From NCBI GenBank assembly GCA_016703265.1, contig JADJCK010000001.1, positions 496,001 through 560,000 of the forward strand: a stretch of DNA of 64,000 bases, given 5' to 3'. The stretch is from a bacterium (GTDB lineage Bacteria > Krumholzibacteriota > Krumholzibacteriia > LZORAL124-64-63). Of the stretch, positions 44,459 to 53,054 are shown piece after piece (the stretch's first letter is position 1; the number at the start of each line of letters is the position of its first letter). The position numbers and the translations under genes are program-made. The notes below the pieces were generated by a model that saw nothing but the letters and a program-made list of their open reading frames with translations, was not told where the DNA came from and did no database searches.

Positions 44459-45127
44459 TCAATCCAGCCGGTGCACGGCCTTGTCGGGACCAATCACGTC
44501 GATCCGGTCGCCGTCGTGCAGCACTTCCTTGCCGCCCGGCAGCGGAATGCGCGTCTCGGCGTCCTGTCCCGTGCCTTCGGGATTGCGGCGCAGGATCTGC
44601 ACCAGGTTCAGTCGGTGCGCCGCAAGGAGATTCAGTTCAGCCAGCGACTTGCCGTCCCAGGCGGCGGGCACCTTCACGCGCCGGAGCGCGAAACCCTCGG
44701 GCAGCTGCACGAATTCCATCACGCGGTCGTGCAGCAGGTGGTCGGCCAGGCGCATGCCCATGTCCTGCTCGGGCTTGACCACCGAGTCGGCGCCGATCCG
44801 CCGCAGCACGCCTTCCTGCATCGCATTGAGGGCCTTGGCGTAGACCTGCTTGGTCCCCAGTGTCTTGCAGTGCATGGTGACCATGACCGAGGCCTCGAAG
44901 TTCGTGGCCATGGCCACGACGACGGCATCCATGGAGCCCACTTTGTAGGCCTTGAGGTTGGCCACGTCGGTGGCGTCGAAGGCCACGGCCACCGACACCT
45001 CGTCGGCCACGTCCTCCACCAGGCGATCGCTGGTGTCGACGGCCAGCACCTCGGCGCCGCCCCGCGCCAGCGCCCGGGCCACGGCACTGCCGAACTTGCC
45101 CAGCCCGATCACCGCTACCTTCATCAT
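44459..45127 (-). CDS. ktrA: KtrA/TrkA-family potassium channel gating protein
   Basis: KtrA is a cytoplasmic ring-forming regulator of a KtrB/TrkH potassium channel. The 222-residue protein has the Rossmann NAD/ATP-binding motif GLGKFGSAVARAL near the N-terminus, the conserved Asp after the second strand (AVDTS), and a C-terminal TrkA-C domain from about residue 140 ending DVIGPDKAVHRLD. AAAGGAAG lies before the double ATG. It follows ktrB by 33 bases. Confidence 0.93.
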   Translation of the reverse strand: MMKVAVIGLGKFGSAVARALARGGAEVLAVDTSDRLVEDVADEVSVAVAFDATDVANLKAYKVGSMDAVVVAMATNFEASVMVTMHCKTLGTKQVYAKALNAMQEGVLRRIGADSVVKPEQDMGMRLADHLLHDRVMEFVQLPEGFALRRVKVPAAWDGKSLAELNLLAAHRLNLVQILRRNPEGTGQDAETRIPLPGGKEVLHDGDRIDVIGPDKAVHRLD

Positions 45128-45160
45128 CTCGTCTTCCTTTCAGGGGCGCGGGCGCCCCGC

Positions 45161-46923
45161 TCAACCGATCAGGATCCGCCCGCGCGGCAGGCGCACATGG
45201 GGCTCGTGCAGGTCGCCGGTCAGGCTGCTGGCCAGCGTCAGCGGTCCGAGCCTGCCGATGAACATCAGCATGATGATCACCAGCTGCCCGGCCGGCGTCA
45301 GGAACGGCGTCAGGCCCAGCGAGAGGCCCACCGTGCCCAGCGCGGAGAACACCTCGAAGGTTGTGACCATGAGGTCGCGGCCTTCGGTCAGCAGCAGGAT
45401 CAGCGTACCCAGCGCGGCGGCCACCAGGGCCGCCGACAACACCAGCAGCGCGCGCTGCACGTGCACCGCCTCCAGTTCGCGCCGCCCGATCCAGACGCGG
45501 CTGCGCCCCTGCGCTATCGAGCGCAGGTTGGCCCAGGCAATGGCCACGGCCGTGACCTTCACGCCGCCGGCCGTGGAGCCCGGCGCGCCGCCGATGTACA
45601 TCAACACGATCATGACCAGCAGCGAAGCCTGGGTCAACAACGTCAGGTCCATGCTGTTGAAGCCCGCCGTACGGCAGGTGGTGGACTGGAAGAATCCCTG
45701 CGCCAGCTTCAACCCCGGCCCGACCGCGCCCAGCGAGCCGTTCCACTCGAAGGTCGCGATGAGCGCGCAGCCGGCAATCAGCAGCACGGCCGTGACCGTC
45801 AGCACGACCTGGCCGTGCAGGCCGAGGCGGTAGTCGCGCCCGTGGCGATGATACATGCGGCCGCGCCACCAGGCCACGATCTGCACCAGCACGCCGAAGC
45901 CCAGGCCGCCCACGATGATGAGCAGGTTGAGCGGAGCCATCACCCACGGGTTGTCGGCGAACGACATCATCGAATCGGGGTAGGTGCCGAATCCGGCATT
46001 GCAGAACGCGCTGACGGAATGGAACACGGCCGTGAACAGCAGCGGGCCGGGCGGCGGCGGCCCGTTCGAGAAGCCGATGTAGAGGCAGGCGGCGCCCACC
46101 GCCTCGCAGCCCAGGGTGACCAGGATGATGGCGCGGATCACGCGCCCGGCCTCGTCCAGCATCGGGACCTGGAAGACCTCGCGCAGCAGGCTGTTCTCGC
46201 GCACGCCGATGCCCCGGCCCAGCAGCAGGCTCAGGGCCGCGGTCAGCGACATGATGCCCAGGCCGCCCAGCTGGATCAGGAGCATGATCACCGTCTGGCC
46301 AAAGAGCGTGAACCCGGTGCCGGTGTCGCGCACGACCAGGCCCGTCACGCAGACGGCGCTGGTGGAGGTGAACAGGGCGTCGAGGAAGTTGATCGGCTGC
46401 GTGACCGGTGTCGCGCGGGGCAGCACGAGCAGCCCCGCCCCAGCAGGATGACCACGATGAAGGCGCCGATGAAGCCGACGGCCGGCCTCATGCGCAGGGA
46501 GGCGAAGCGCCGGTGCAGGTGCGGCAGCTCCAGCAGGATGGTCGCCACCAGGTAGACCTGCATCACGATCAGGTAGGCCTGCGTGAGCGACTCCAGGCGG
46601 AGCGATTCCAGCGTGTGGCGCAGCCAGGCGGTGCGGCCACCCGCGATCAGGGCCAGGCCCTGCAATCCCAGGAGGCAGGAAAGGGCGAACGTGGGCCACC
46701 GCAGGCGCAGGTAGGAACGGAAGGATTCCGCTGCCCGCCACCCGAGCAGCTGCTCGCAGAGAAAGAGGACCACGGCGGCCGTGCTCAGCCCGTGGGCCAG
46801 CCGCAGGGCCCAGGCATCCGGATAGGTTCCGTATTCGATGATGAGGCCGGTCAGGCCGCAGATCCCGGCGAGGATCAACGCCAGACGGCGCCAACCGACG
46901 ATCCTGCCCCCTGTCGCCTCCAT
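45161..46923 (-). CDS. ktrB: KtrB/TrkH-family potassium uptake channel, frameshifted near 46440
   Basis: KtrB is the membrane pore of a potassium uptake system. The N-terminal frame (46923 to about 46441) encodes a KtrB-like extra membrane region; the rest of the channel is in the next frame, with selectivity-filter regions around TSTSAVCVTGLVV, HSVSAFCNAGFGTYPDS and TTCRTAGFNS, and a fourth near FSALGTVGLSLGLTP. Adding one G in the GGGG run at 46438-46441 restores LLGAGLLVLPRATP and a product of about 587 residues. The clean repair in a homopolymer argues for a sequencing error. It pairs with ktrA. Confidence 0.9.
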
Positions 46924-47102
46924 GCGCCTCCCCGGCCGCCGGGGCGGAATAACGGTTAATGCCCCGCCTTTCCGCCCGATAGTAATGGCGCAGACCCGGG
47001 CCCGGCCAAGCCGGCCCGGCGGTCCGCTGCCCGTCCATGATGGGTCGAGGCGGCCGAAGATTCAACCGGCGATTGCGCCCCCGAAGGCAGGTGGCAACGC
47101 GC

Positions 47103-49190
47103 ATGACATTCCGCATCCGCAACGGTTTGCCGGTTCTGGGACTGTGGGCTCTGGCGATGGCCGGGATCCTTCCCGAGCCTGTCCTGGCTGCCCGCGCTCC
47201 CGCGCAGGCGGCACAAACAGCCCAGGCGCCCCTGGATACGCTCCTGAGCGAGAAAGTGGAGCCGGAGCCGGACCCCCGCTATGCCCAGCCCGAAGTGCCC
47301 ATCAGCCGCCGGGTCCTGCCCGCGGTGACCGGCAGCCAGGGCCAGGTGGACCGGGTGGCCAAGGCCCCGCCGCGGCTCGACGACCCGCTGGGCGCCGCCT
47401 GGAACTACCGGCTGGCGCGCCAGGCGGCGCTGGCCGGCAACACGCCGGGCATGGCGACGAACATGGCGGCGGCGCTGGAAGCGGCGCCGGGCCATCCCCG
47501 TTACCAGTGGTGGTCGCTGACGCAGTCGGTGCGCGCCATGGACACCGCGACGCTGGCCAAGGTGCTGCCGGCGTCGGTGCGCACCCTCGTCGATTCGCCG
47601 GTGGCCCGTGGCCCATTCGTGATCGCGCTGCACCAGGGCGCGCTGCTGGCGACGGCCATCTTCTGGACCGTGCTCGTGGTCGCCCTGTGGCTCGGGCGCT
47701 GGCGTACGTTGTCACATGACCTGTCGGCCCTGCTGTTGAAGGACCGCCACCACCGGCCGCGCCTGGTGCTGCCGATGCTGCTCGTGATCCTGATTCTGGC
47801 GTTCCGCCCGGGCTGGCTGGGCGTGCTGGCGCTGCTGTCGGTGCCGGTGCTCGTGACGACGCGCGGGCGTCGCCACAACCTGCTGCTGAGCACCTGGCTC
47901 ATCATGCTCTGCCTGGCGTTCCCGGGCTGGCCGCTGCTGAAGGCGGCGGTGCCGACCATCGACCCCGGCAGCGAAGTGATGCTGCTGGAGCAGGGTTGCA
48001 CGCTGCCGCCGTCGGCCTCGATGGTGGAAAATCTCACCACGCGCCTGGCCCAGGCCGACGACCCGTCGCGCAAGGCCCGCCTGCTGACCGCCCTGGGCGT
48101 GCAGGAGGCGCGGCGCGGCGCGTTCGCGGTGAGCGACGGCCACTTCAGGCAGGCGCTGGAGCTGGAACCGGGCGCGTTCGCCGCCACCGTGGGCCTGGCC
48201 AACAATCTCTACTACATGGGCAAGCTGGACGAGGCGATGGCTGCCTATCGGCAGGCCGCCACGAAGTTCCCCAAGAGCGGTGAGGTGCCGTTCAACCTCG
48301 CGCAGGTGCAGTTCAAGAAACTGTTCGTGCCCGAGGCCACCGCCTCGCTGGACCAGGCGCGACTGCTGGGCTTCGACCCCCCGCGCGCGAACCACGAGCC
48401 GAACCCCCGCGGCGGCTTCTCGGCCGTGGTCTATCCCGGGCTGACCGGTACGCAGCTGGAGCAGGCCTGCCGCTGGGAAGGCGACCAGTACGACCCGCTG
48501 GTGGCGCTGTCGGGCTGGCGCAACCTGCTGGGTGCGCCGCCGGTGCCGCTGTACCTGCTGGTGGGCGCCCCGCTGCTGCTGGCACTGGCGGCCGTGGCCT
48601 GGCGCAGTCGCCGGCAGGAGGCGCACGAGTGCGACAACTGCGGCTCTCCCCTGTGCCGCAAGTGCTGCGGCGTGCACGAAGGCGCGTGGCTCTGCGCCGG
48701 CTGCAACGAGACGGCCGTGCGCTCCAAGAGCGAACTGGTGCTGGGCACCCTGCTGAAGAACCGCGGGCGCGCCGAAGGCCTGGCGCACTCCGCGCGCATC
48801 GTGCTGATGGGCCGTCTCGTGCCCGGTTCGGGCCACCTGGCCACCGGCTGCTTCTGGGCCGGCTGGACGCGACTGAGCCTGGTGGCGGGCGGCCTGTTCC
48901 TCGTCGCCGCCGGCTGGGCCTTCGACCCGGGCGCGGAACTGAACACGCCGGGACTGCTGCTTCCTTCGGAGACCATCCACCCGCTGTGGCTCCCCCTGCC
49001 GGCCGCCCTGTGGCCCGGCCTGGGCGGCGTGCCGGTGGTGGCCGGTCTGGTCATGCTGGGCCTGGCCTGGCTGACGGCGCTGCTCGACGCCCCCGGGCTC
49101 AAGCGGCGGTTGCACGAACGCTTCACGACGATCACGACGGGTACCGCCAAGAAAACAACGACGCGGCGCGCCGGCGCCGGCGCGCGCTAA
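47103..49190 (+). CDS. TPR and zinc-ribbon multipass membrane protein of unknown function
   Basis: The 695-residue protein has a signal-like N-terminus (LPVLGLWALAMAGILPEPVLA), then membrane segments near residues 180-198, 218-235 and 262-282. A tetratricopeptide region follows (about 325-420), with DGHFRQALELEPGAFAATVGLANNLYYMGKLDEAMAAYRQA in shortened form. A further membrane segment near 480 leads to a Cys-rich zinc ribbon (CDNCG, CRKCC, CAGC, about 509-536), and two more membrane segments close the C-terminus. The TPR may be periplasmic and the ribbon cytoplasmic. I do not recognise the family. It is 12 bases upstream of a DUF4388 gene and divergent from ktrB. Confidence 0.78.
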   Translation: MTFRIRNGLPVLGLWALAMAGILPEPVLAARAPAQAAQTAQAPLDTLLSEKVEPEPDPRYAQPEVPISRRVLPAVTGSQGQVDRVAKAPPRLDDPLGAAWNYRLARQAALAGNTPGMATNMAAALEAAPGHPRYQWWSLTQSVRAMDTATLAKVLPASVRTLVDSPVARGPFVIALHQGALLATAIFWTVLVVALWLGRWRTLSHDLSALLLKDRHHRPRLVLPMLLVILILAFRPGWLGVLALLSVPVLVTTRGRRHNLLLSTWLIMLCLAFPGWPLLKAAVPTIDPGSEVMLLEQGCTLPPSASMVENLTTRLAQADDPSRKARLLTALGVQEARRGAFAVSDGHFRQALELEPGAFAATVGLANNLYYMGKLDEAMAAYRQAATKFPKSGEVPFNLAQVQFKKLFVPEATASLDQARLLGFDPPRANHEPNPRGGFSAVVYPGLTGTQLEQACRWEGDQYDPLVALSGWRNLLGAPPVPLYLLVGAPLLLALAAVAWRSRRQEAHECDNCGSPLCRKCCGVHEGAWLCAGCNETAVRSKSELVLGTLLKNRGRAEGLAHSARIVLMGRLVPGSGHLATGCFWAGWTRLSLVAGGLFLVAAGWAFDPGAELNTPGLLLPSETIHPLWLPLPAALWPGLGGVPVVAGLVMLGLAWLTALLDAPGLKRRLHERFTTITTGTAKKTTTRRAGAGAR

Positions 49191-49202
49191 CGGAGGTCGA
49201 CC

Positions 49203-50273
49203 ATGGCCCTGGAAGGCCAACTGAGCGATTTCAACCTGGCGGAGATCCTCCAGCTGCTGGCCAGCCAGCAGAAGACCGGGTTCCTGAACATCGAGACGAA
49301 CCGCAATCTCGTGTTCATCTTCGAGAAGGGCGTGCTCATCTCGACGCGCGACCGTCGCAGTCGCGAACGTGACCCGCTCGAGAGCTTCCTGCGGGCGTAC
49401 GGCTGGTTCACCGAGGCGCAGTGGAAGCACATCGAATACGTGGGCCAGAACAGTTCGCTGGACCTGACGGAGATCCTCGTCTCCGAAGGCCTGATGGACG
49501 ACGCCGAACTGGAACGCGCGCTGCGCGGTCTGGCCCAGGAGATGACCCATGCCGGCATGAAGCTGCGGCGCGGCCGCTACTACTTCAGCCCGTGCAAGGA
49601 CACGCCCCCCGGCGTCAAGCACCGCTACCACGTGGACGTGCAGGGCCTGCTGATGGAGGCCGCACGCCGCCTGGACGAGGAGCCGCTGCTGAAGGAAGTG
49701 CTGCCCTCGCAGTCGATCACCTTCACGGCGGGACGGAAGGTAGTGCCGCCCGAGGCGCTGTCGCCGACGGCGCAGCGCATCATGGAGCTGGCGCTGTCGG
49801 GCTCGACGCTCGGCCGCATCATCCGCCAGGGCAAGGCCGAGAGCTTTGTGGTGCGCGACCTGCTGAAGTCCTGGTGCCAGGAGGAAGTGCTGGTCAAGCA
49901 CCTGCCCGTCGAGGAAGACGATGACGATGGCGAAGGCGGCCACGGGCTGGCGCTGCCGCGCACGCCCGGCCTGCGCTCGGTGCCGTTGACGTTGGCCGGC
50001 GTGGTGTTGATGGGTGCTCTCCTGGGCGCCCGCTTCACGATGCTTCCGGCGCCAACCGACGACCCGGGCCGTCCGCTGCGCCTGTCGCAGCTGCGGCACG
50101 AGGTGCTCACCGCGGCCCAGCTCTACCGCTATCAGCAGGGCCAGTGGCCCGAGAACCTGCAGGCCCTGGTCAGGGCCGGGCAGCTGGGACCCTCGGTGGC
50201 CGGAACGGTCGAGTCGCTGGGCTGGCAGTACTCGCTGGACACGGTCAACGACAGCTTCAGCCTCAGTTCGTAG
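49203..50273 (+). CDS. DUF4388 protein with a membrane segment and pseudopilin-like tail
   Basis: Residues 1 to about 150 match DUF4388, seen in PatA-like and gliding or signalling proteins: MALEGQLSDFNLAEILQLLASQQKTGFL in shortened form, FEKGVLISTRDR and LTEILVSEGLM. A helical region follows, then an acidic VEEDDDDGEGG linker, one membrane segment (about 257-278), and a 70-residue C-terminal domain. That tail (LTAAQLYRYQQGQWPENLQALVRAGQL, then GWQYSLD and DSFSLSS) resembles the periplasmic end of type II pseudopilins. GGAGG lies upstream of the ATG. It probably senses or assembles an envelope machine with its TPR/zinc-ribbon neighbour. Confidence 0.8.
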   Translation: MALEGQLSDFNLAEILQLLASQQKTGFLNIETNRNLVFIFEKGVLISTRDRRSRERDPLESFLRAYGWFTEAQWKHIEYVGQNSSLDLTEILVSEGLMDDAELERALRGLAQEMTHAGMKLRRGRYYFSPCKDTPPGVKHRYHVDVQGLLMEAARRLDEEPLLKEVLPSQSITFTAGRKVVPPEALSPTAQRIMELALSGSTLGRIIRQGKAESFVVRDLLKSWCQEEVLVKHLPVEEDDDDGEGGHGLALPRTPGLRSVPLTLAGVVLMGALLGARFTMLPAPTDDPGRPLRLSQLRHEVLTAAQLYRYQQGQWPENLQALVRAGQLGPSVAGTVESLGWQYSLDTVNDSFSLSS

Positions 50274-50276
50274 CCG

Positions 50277-50329
50277 GCGGCGGGCGGCAATCCGGGTTCC
50301 TTCGGCCCGGGGCGCTGCCCGCCGCTTTT
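50277..50329 (+). terminator. Rho-independent terminator after the DUF4388 gene
   Basis: A 12-bp stem (GCGGCGGGCGGC / GCTGCCCGCCGC, one wobble) is followed by TTTTCATT, starting 4 bases past the stop. Confidence 0.8.
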
Positions 50330-50356
50330 CATTCCGACGCCTTTTCATTCCGTCGC
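50325..50356. repeat. 16-base tandem duplication after the terminator
   Basis: cttttcattccgacgc (50325-50340) is repeated at 50341-50356 with one change. It begins with the terminator's T-run, so the U-tract is duplicated. Confidence 0.9.
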
Positions 50357-50418
50357 TGTCGCCCACCGTCGTTTGCGCCTTGATTCCGACCGGAAAACCG
50401 CTTTGTTGGACCGGTTGC

Positions 50419-50443
50419 GGCGCCCTGAAACAAAGGGGGCGCC
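50419..50443 (+). promoter_or_regulatory. Leader hairpin before the aminotransferase
   Basis: GGCGCCC / GGGCGCC form a 7-bp stem with an 11-base loop, ending 27 bases before the aminotransferase ATG. No riboswitch class is recognised. Confidence 0.35.
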
Positions 50444-50470
50444 GAAGGCTCCCTGAACCCCGAGGCCGAC

Positions 50471-51691
50471 ATGAACCAGCAGACACCGGCCGCCGTCCCG
50501 TTCGTGGTGCCATGCGCCGAGCGCGTCTCGAAGCTGCCCACCTACGTCTTCGCTACGCTGTTCAGGATGCGCGACGAGGCCGTGGCTGCCGGGCGCGAGG
50601 TCTATGACCTGAGCGTCGGCAACCCCGACCTGCGCCCCGCGCCCGCCGTGGTCGCGGCCATGACCGAAGCCCTGAACGACGAGAGCTGGAACTGCCACCG
50701 GTACGGCACCTTCAACGGCCTGCCGCGCTACCGTGAAGCCATCGCCAACTGGTACTTCGAACGCTTCGGCGTGCGGCTGGACCCGCAGACGCAGGCGCTG
50801 CCGCTCATCGGCTCGAAGGAAGGCCTCGCCAACCTGATGCGTGCCTACCTTAATCCGGGCGACGGCATCATCATCCCCAGCCCCTGCTACCCGGCGTATT
50901 TCGGCGCGGCGCACCTGTGCGAAGCCGACATCTGGGAACTGAAGCTGCGCGAGGAGGACGGCTACGTGCCGCGCCTCGAGGACATCCCGGCCGACGTGGC
51001 CGCGCGTTCGCGCATGCTGATCCTGAACTACCCGAACAACCCGACCGGCGGCGTGGTCGACCTGGCCTTCTTCACGAAGGCCGTCGAGTGGTGCCGGCGC
51101 CACCAGGTGATGCTGGTCTCGGACGCGGCCTACACCGAGCTGGGCTTCGACCCCGACAACCAGCCGCCCAGCGTGCTGCAGGTGCCGGGCGCCTTCGACG
51201 TGGCCGTGGAGTTCCAGAGCCTCAGCAAGAGCCACAACCTGGCCGGCTGGCGCGTGGGCTTCGTGGTGGGCGGCAGCGAGCCCATCGCCAACCTGGGCCG
51301 CCTGAAGAGCCACGTGGACTTCTCGCTGTTCGCCGGCATCCAGATGGCGGCGGTCGCGGCACTGCGGTACGGCGGGCAGACGGTGAAGGAGAACCGCGAG
51401 ATGTACCTGCGCCGCCGCAACCAGATGGTGGCGGGGCTGCGCAAGCTGGGCTGGCAGGTGCCGTCGCCTTCGGCCACGCTGTACATCTGGGCGCGCATCC
51501 CGAAGGCCTGGGGCGACGACGACTTCAAGTTCGTGCAGGACGTGTTCGCGAAGACGGGCGTGCTCGTCTCGCCGGGCAGCGGCTTCGGCGTGCACGGGCG
51601 CGGCTACGCGCGCATGTCGCTGGTGGCGCCCACGGCCACGATCACGAAGATCCTGGGATTGCTCGAGGATGCGGGCTTCGACTGGAGCTAG
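50471..51691 (+). CDS. Class I/II pyridoxal-phosphate aminotransferase
   Basis: The 406-residue protein is a fold-type I aminotransferase of the aspartate/LL-diaminopimelate group. Seen are YDLSVGNPDLRP, LIGSKEGLANLMRAYLNPGD, LNYPNNPTGGV, and the PLP lysine in SLSKSHNLAGWRVGF. SPGSGFGVHGRGYARMSL supplies the substrate-carboxylate Arg. This pattern is shared by LL-diaminopimelate aminotransferase and alanine/aspartate aminotransferases, so the substrate is not fixed; lysC at 10.9 kb makes a lysine/DAP role possible. It has its own leader and converges on the M16 peptidase gene, with 22 bases between the stops. Confidence 0.9.
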   Translation: MNQQTPAAVPFVVPCAERVSKLPTYVFATLFRMRDEAVAAGREVYDLSVGNPDLRPAPAVVAAMTEALNDESWNCHRYGTFNGLPRYREAIANWYFERFGVRLDPQTQALPLIGSKEGLANLMRAYLNPGDGIIIPSPCYPAYFGAAHLCEADIWELKLREEDGYVPRLEDIPADVAARSRMLILNYPNNPTGGVVDLAFFTKAVEWCRRHQVMLVSDAAYTELGFDPDNQPPSVLQVPGAFDVAVEFQSLSKSHNLAGWRVGFVVGGSEPIANLGRLKSHVDFSLFAGIQMAAVAALRYGGQTVKENREMYLRRRNQMVAGLRKLGWQVPSPSATLYIWARIPKAWGDDDFKFVQDVFAKTGVLVSPGSGFGVHGRGYARMSLVAPTATITKILGLLEDAGFDWS

Positions 51692-51715
51692 TCGGGGCTT
51701 GTCCTAGCCGGGGCT
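51688..51715. repeat. 16-period tandem duplication between two convergent stop codons
   Basis: ctagtcggggct (51688-51699) recurs as ctagccggggct (51704-51715). The first copy holds the aminotransferase TAG (51689-51691); the end of the second touches the M16 stop (51714-51716 on the minus strand). Confidence 0.88.
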
Positions 51716-53045
51716 ATTCGGATCCGTCGTCATCGTCATCATCGTCGTCGGCCTCGGCGCCCTCGCCCGGCCCGTGCACGGCGAACAGCACCTTGTCGGG
51801 ATCGAACCAGGTGTGCGCGCAGCGCATGAGCTGCTCGCGGTCCACCTTGTCGATGCCGTCGACCAGCTCGGCCACGGGTACGAAACGCCCGTAGTAGATC
51901 TCGTTGCGCGCCGCGCGGTACATCTGGTTCGAGACGCCGTCGAGCGAGAAGATGAGCTGCGACTTCAGCTGCGCCTTGTTGCTGTCCAGTTCGGCGTCGG
52001 GAATGCCGTCGGTGAGCAGGCGGCGATACTCCAGGCGGAGCACCTCCTCCAGTCGCGGCAATTTGTCCGGCGAGCACGAGCCCGAGCAGCTGACCAGCCC
52101 GGTGTCACGTCCCATGTCGTGGTAGTTGTAGACGGTGTAGGCCAGTCCCTCGCGCTCGCGCACGGACTGGAAGATGCGGCTGCTCATGCCCCCGCCCAGC
52201 AGGTTCACCAGCAGGTAGATGGCCAGGCGATCGGCGTGCCCGTAGGAGACGCCCACGTTGCCGGCCTCGAAGTACGTCTGCAGGATCGGGCTGCACAGGT
52301 CCAGGCGATACGGGTCGTCGACGGGCTCCGGCTCAGGGCCGGACTGCGGCGCGCCCAGGTCGGCCGCGGCAGGCGCCGGCGCACTGGCCACGCCACCGCC
52401 GAAAAGCGTGGCGACGCGGTCGCGGAAGCTCTCGTCGATGTTGCCGGCCAGCGAGACCACCAGGTTGGGAGCCGCGAACAGCTTGGCGTGCTGCGCGCGC
52501 AGCACGTCGGGCCCGAACGAGCGCACCGAGGCCGGTGTGCCCAGGATGGGCCGGCCGCGCGGATGGCTGCCGTAGATGCGCGAAGCGAAGGCATCGTGCA
52601 GGCGGTCTTCGGGGGTGTCCAGGGCTTCCTGGATCTCCTCGCAGACCACGTCCTGTTCGAGCGCCGTGAGGTCGGCCGCGAACGCGGGCTCGAGCAGCAT
52701 CTCGGCCAGCAGGTCGGAGGCCGTCGCGAAGTACTCGGGCAGCACCTTCACCGTGAAGGCCACGAGGTCCTTGGTGGTGAAGGCGTCGACCGCGGCACCG
52801 ATGGCGTCGAAGCCGGCAGCCAGCTCGAACGCGCTGCGCCGCCGGGTGCCCTTGAAGACCATGTGCTCGAGGAAGTGGGAAATGCCGCCGAGCTGCGGCG
52901 ACTCTTCCTGGCTGCCCTTGCGCAGCCAGACACCGAGCGTCACGGCGGTGGCCGACGGCAGGGTCGCCGTCAGCATGACCGCCCCGCCGGGAAGTGTTTC
53001 CCGGCGGGGCGGATTCTCGTTCCTGTAGGGATCGAGGTTCATCAT
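51714..53045 (-). CDS. M16-family zinc peptidase, processing-peptidase-like
   Basis: The 443-residue protein has the inverted zinc motif HFLEH at residues 57-61 and the downstream Glu region LEQDVVCEEIQEALD, typical of single-domain bacterial M16B peptidases. The second half contains the inactive-like domain with GMSSRIFQSVREREGLAYTVY. The C-terminus is a run of Asp (EADDDDDDDDGSE). Such genes often follow pnp, as here (9 bases), in many phyla; their role in protein turnover is not defined. Two adjacent ATG codons open the gene, with a weak ribosome site. Confidence 0.92.
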   Translation of the reverse strand: MMNLDPYRNENPPRRETLPGGAVMLTATLPSATAVTLGVWLRKGSQEESPQLGGISHFLEHMVFKGTRRRSAFELAAGFDAIGAAVDAFTTKDLVAFTVKVLPEYFATASDLLAEMLLEPAFAADLTALEQDVVCEEIQEALDTPEDRLHDAFASRIYGSHPRGRPILGTPASVRSFGPDVLRAQHAKLFAAPNLVVSLAGNIDESFRDRVATLFGGGVASAPAPAAADLGAPQSGPEPEPVDDPYRLDLCSPILQTYFEAGNVGVSYGHADRLAIYLLVNLLGGGMSSRIFQSVREREGLAYTVYNYHDMGRDTGLVSCSGSCSPDKLPRLEEVLRLEYRRLLTDGIPDAELDSNKAQLKSQLIFSLDGVSNQMYRAARNEIYYGRFVPVAELVDGIDKVDREQLMRCAHTWFDPDKVLFAVHGPGEGAEADDDDDDDDGSE

Positions 53046-53054
53046 CTGTTTCGG

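Noticed and set aside
47712..50513. A 933-codon minus-strand frame opposite the TPR and DUF4388 genes
   Set aside because: Gln/Arg/His-rich antisense frame with no domain; the plus-strand genes have ribosome sites, TPR and DUF4388 features and a terminator.
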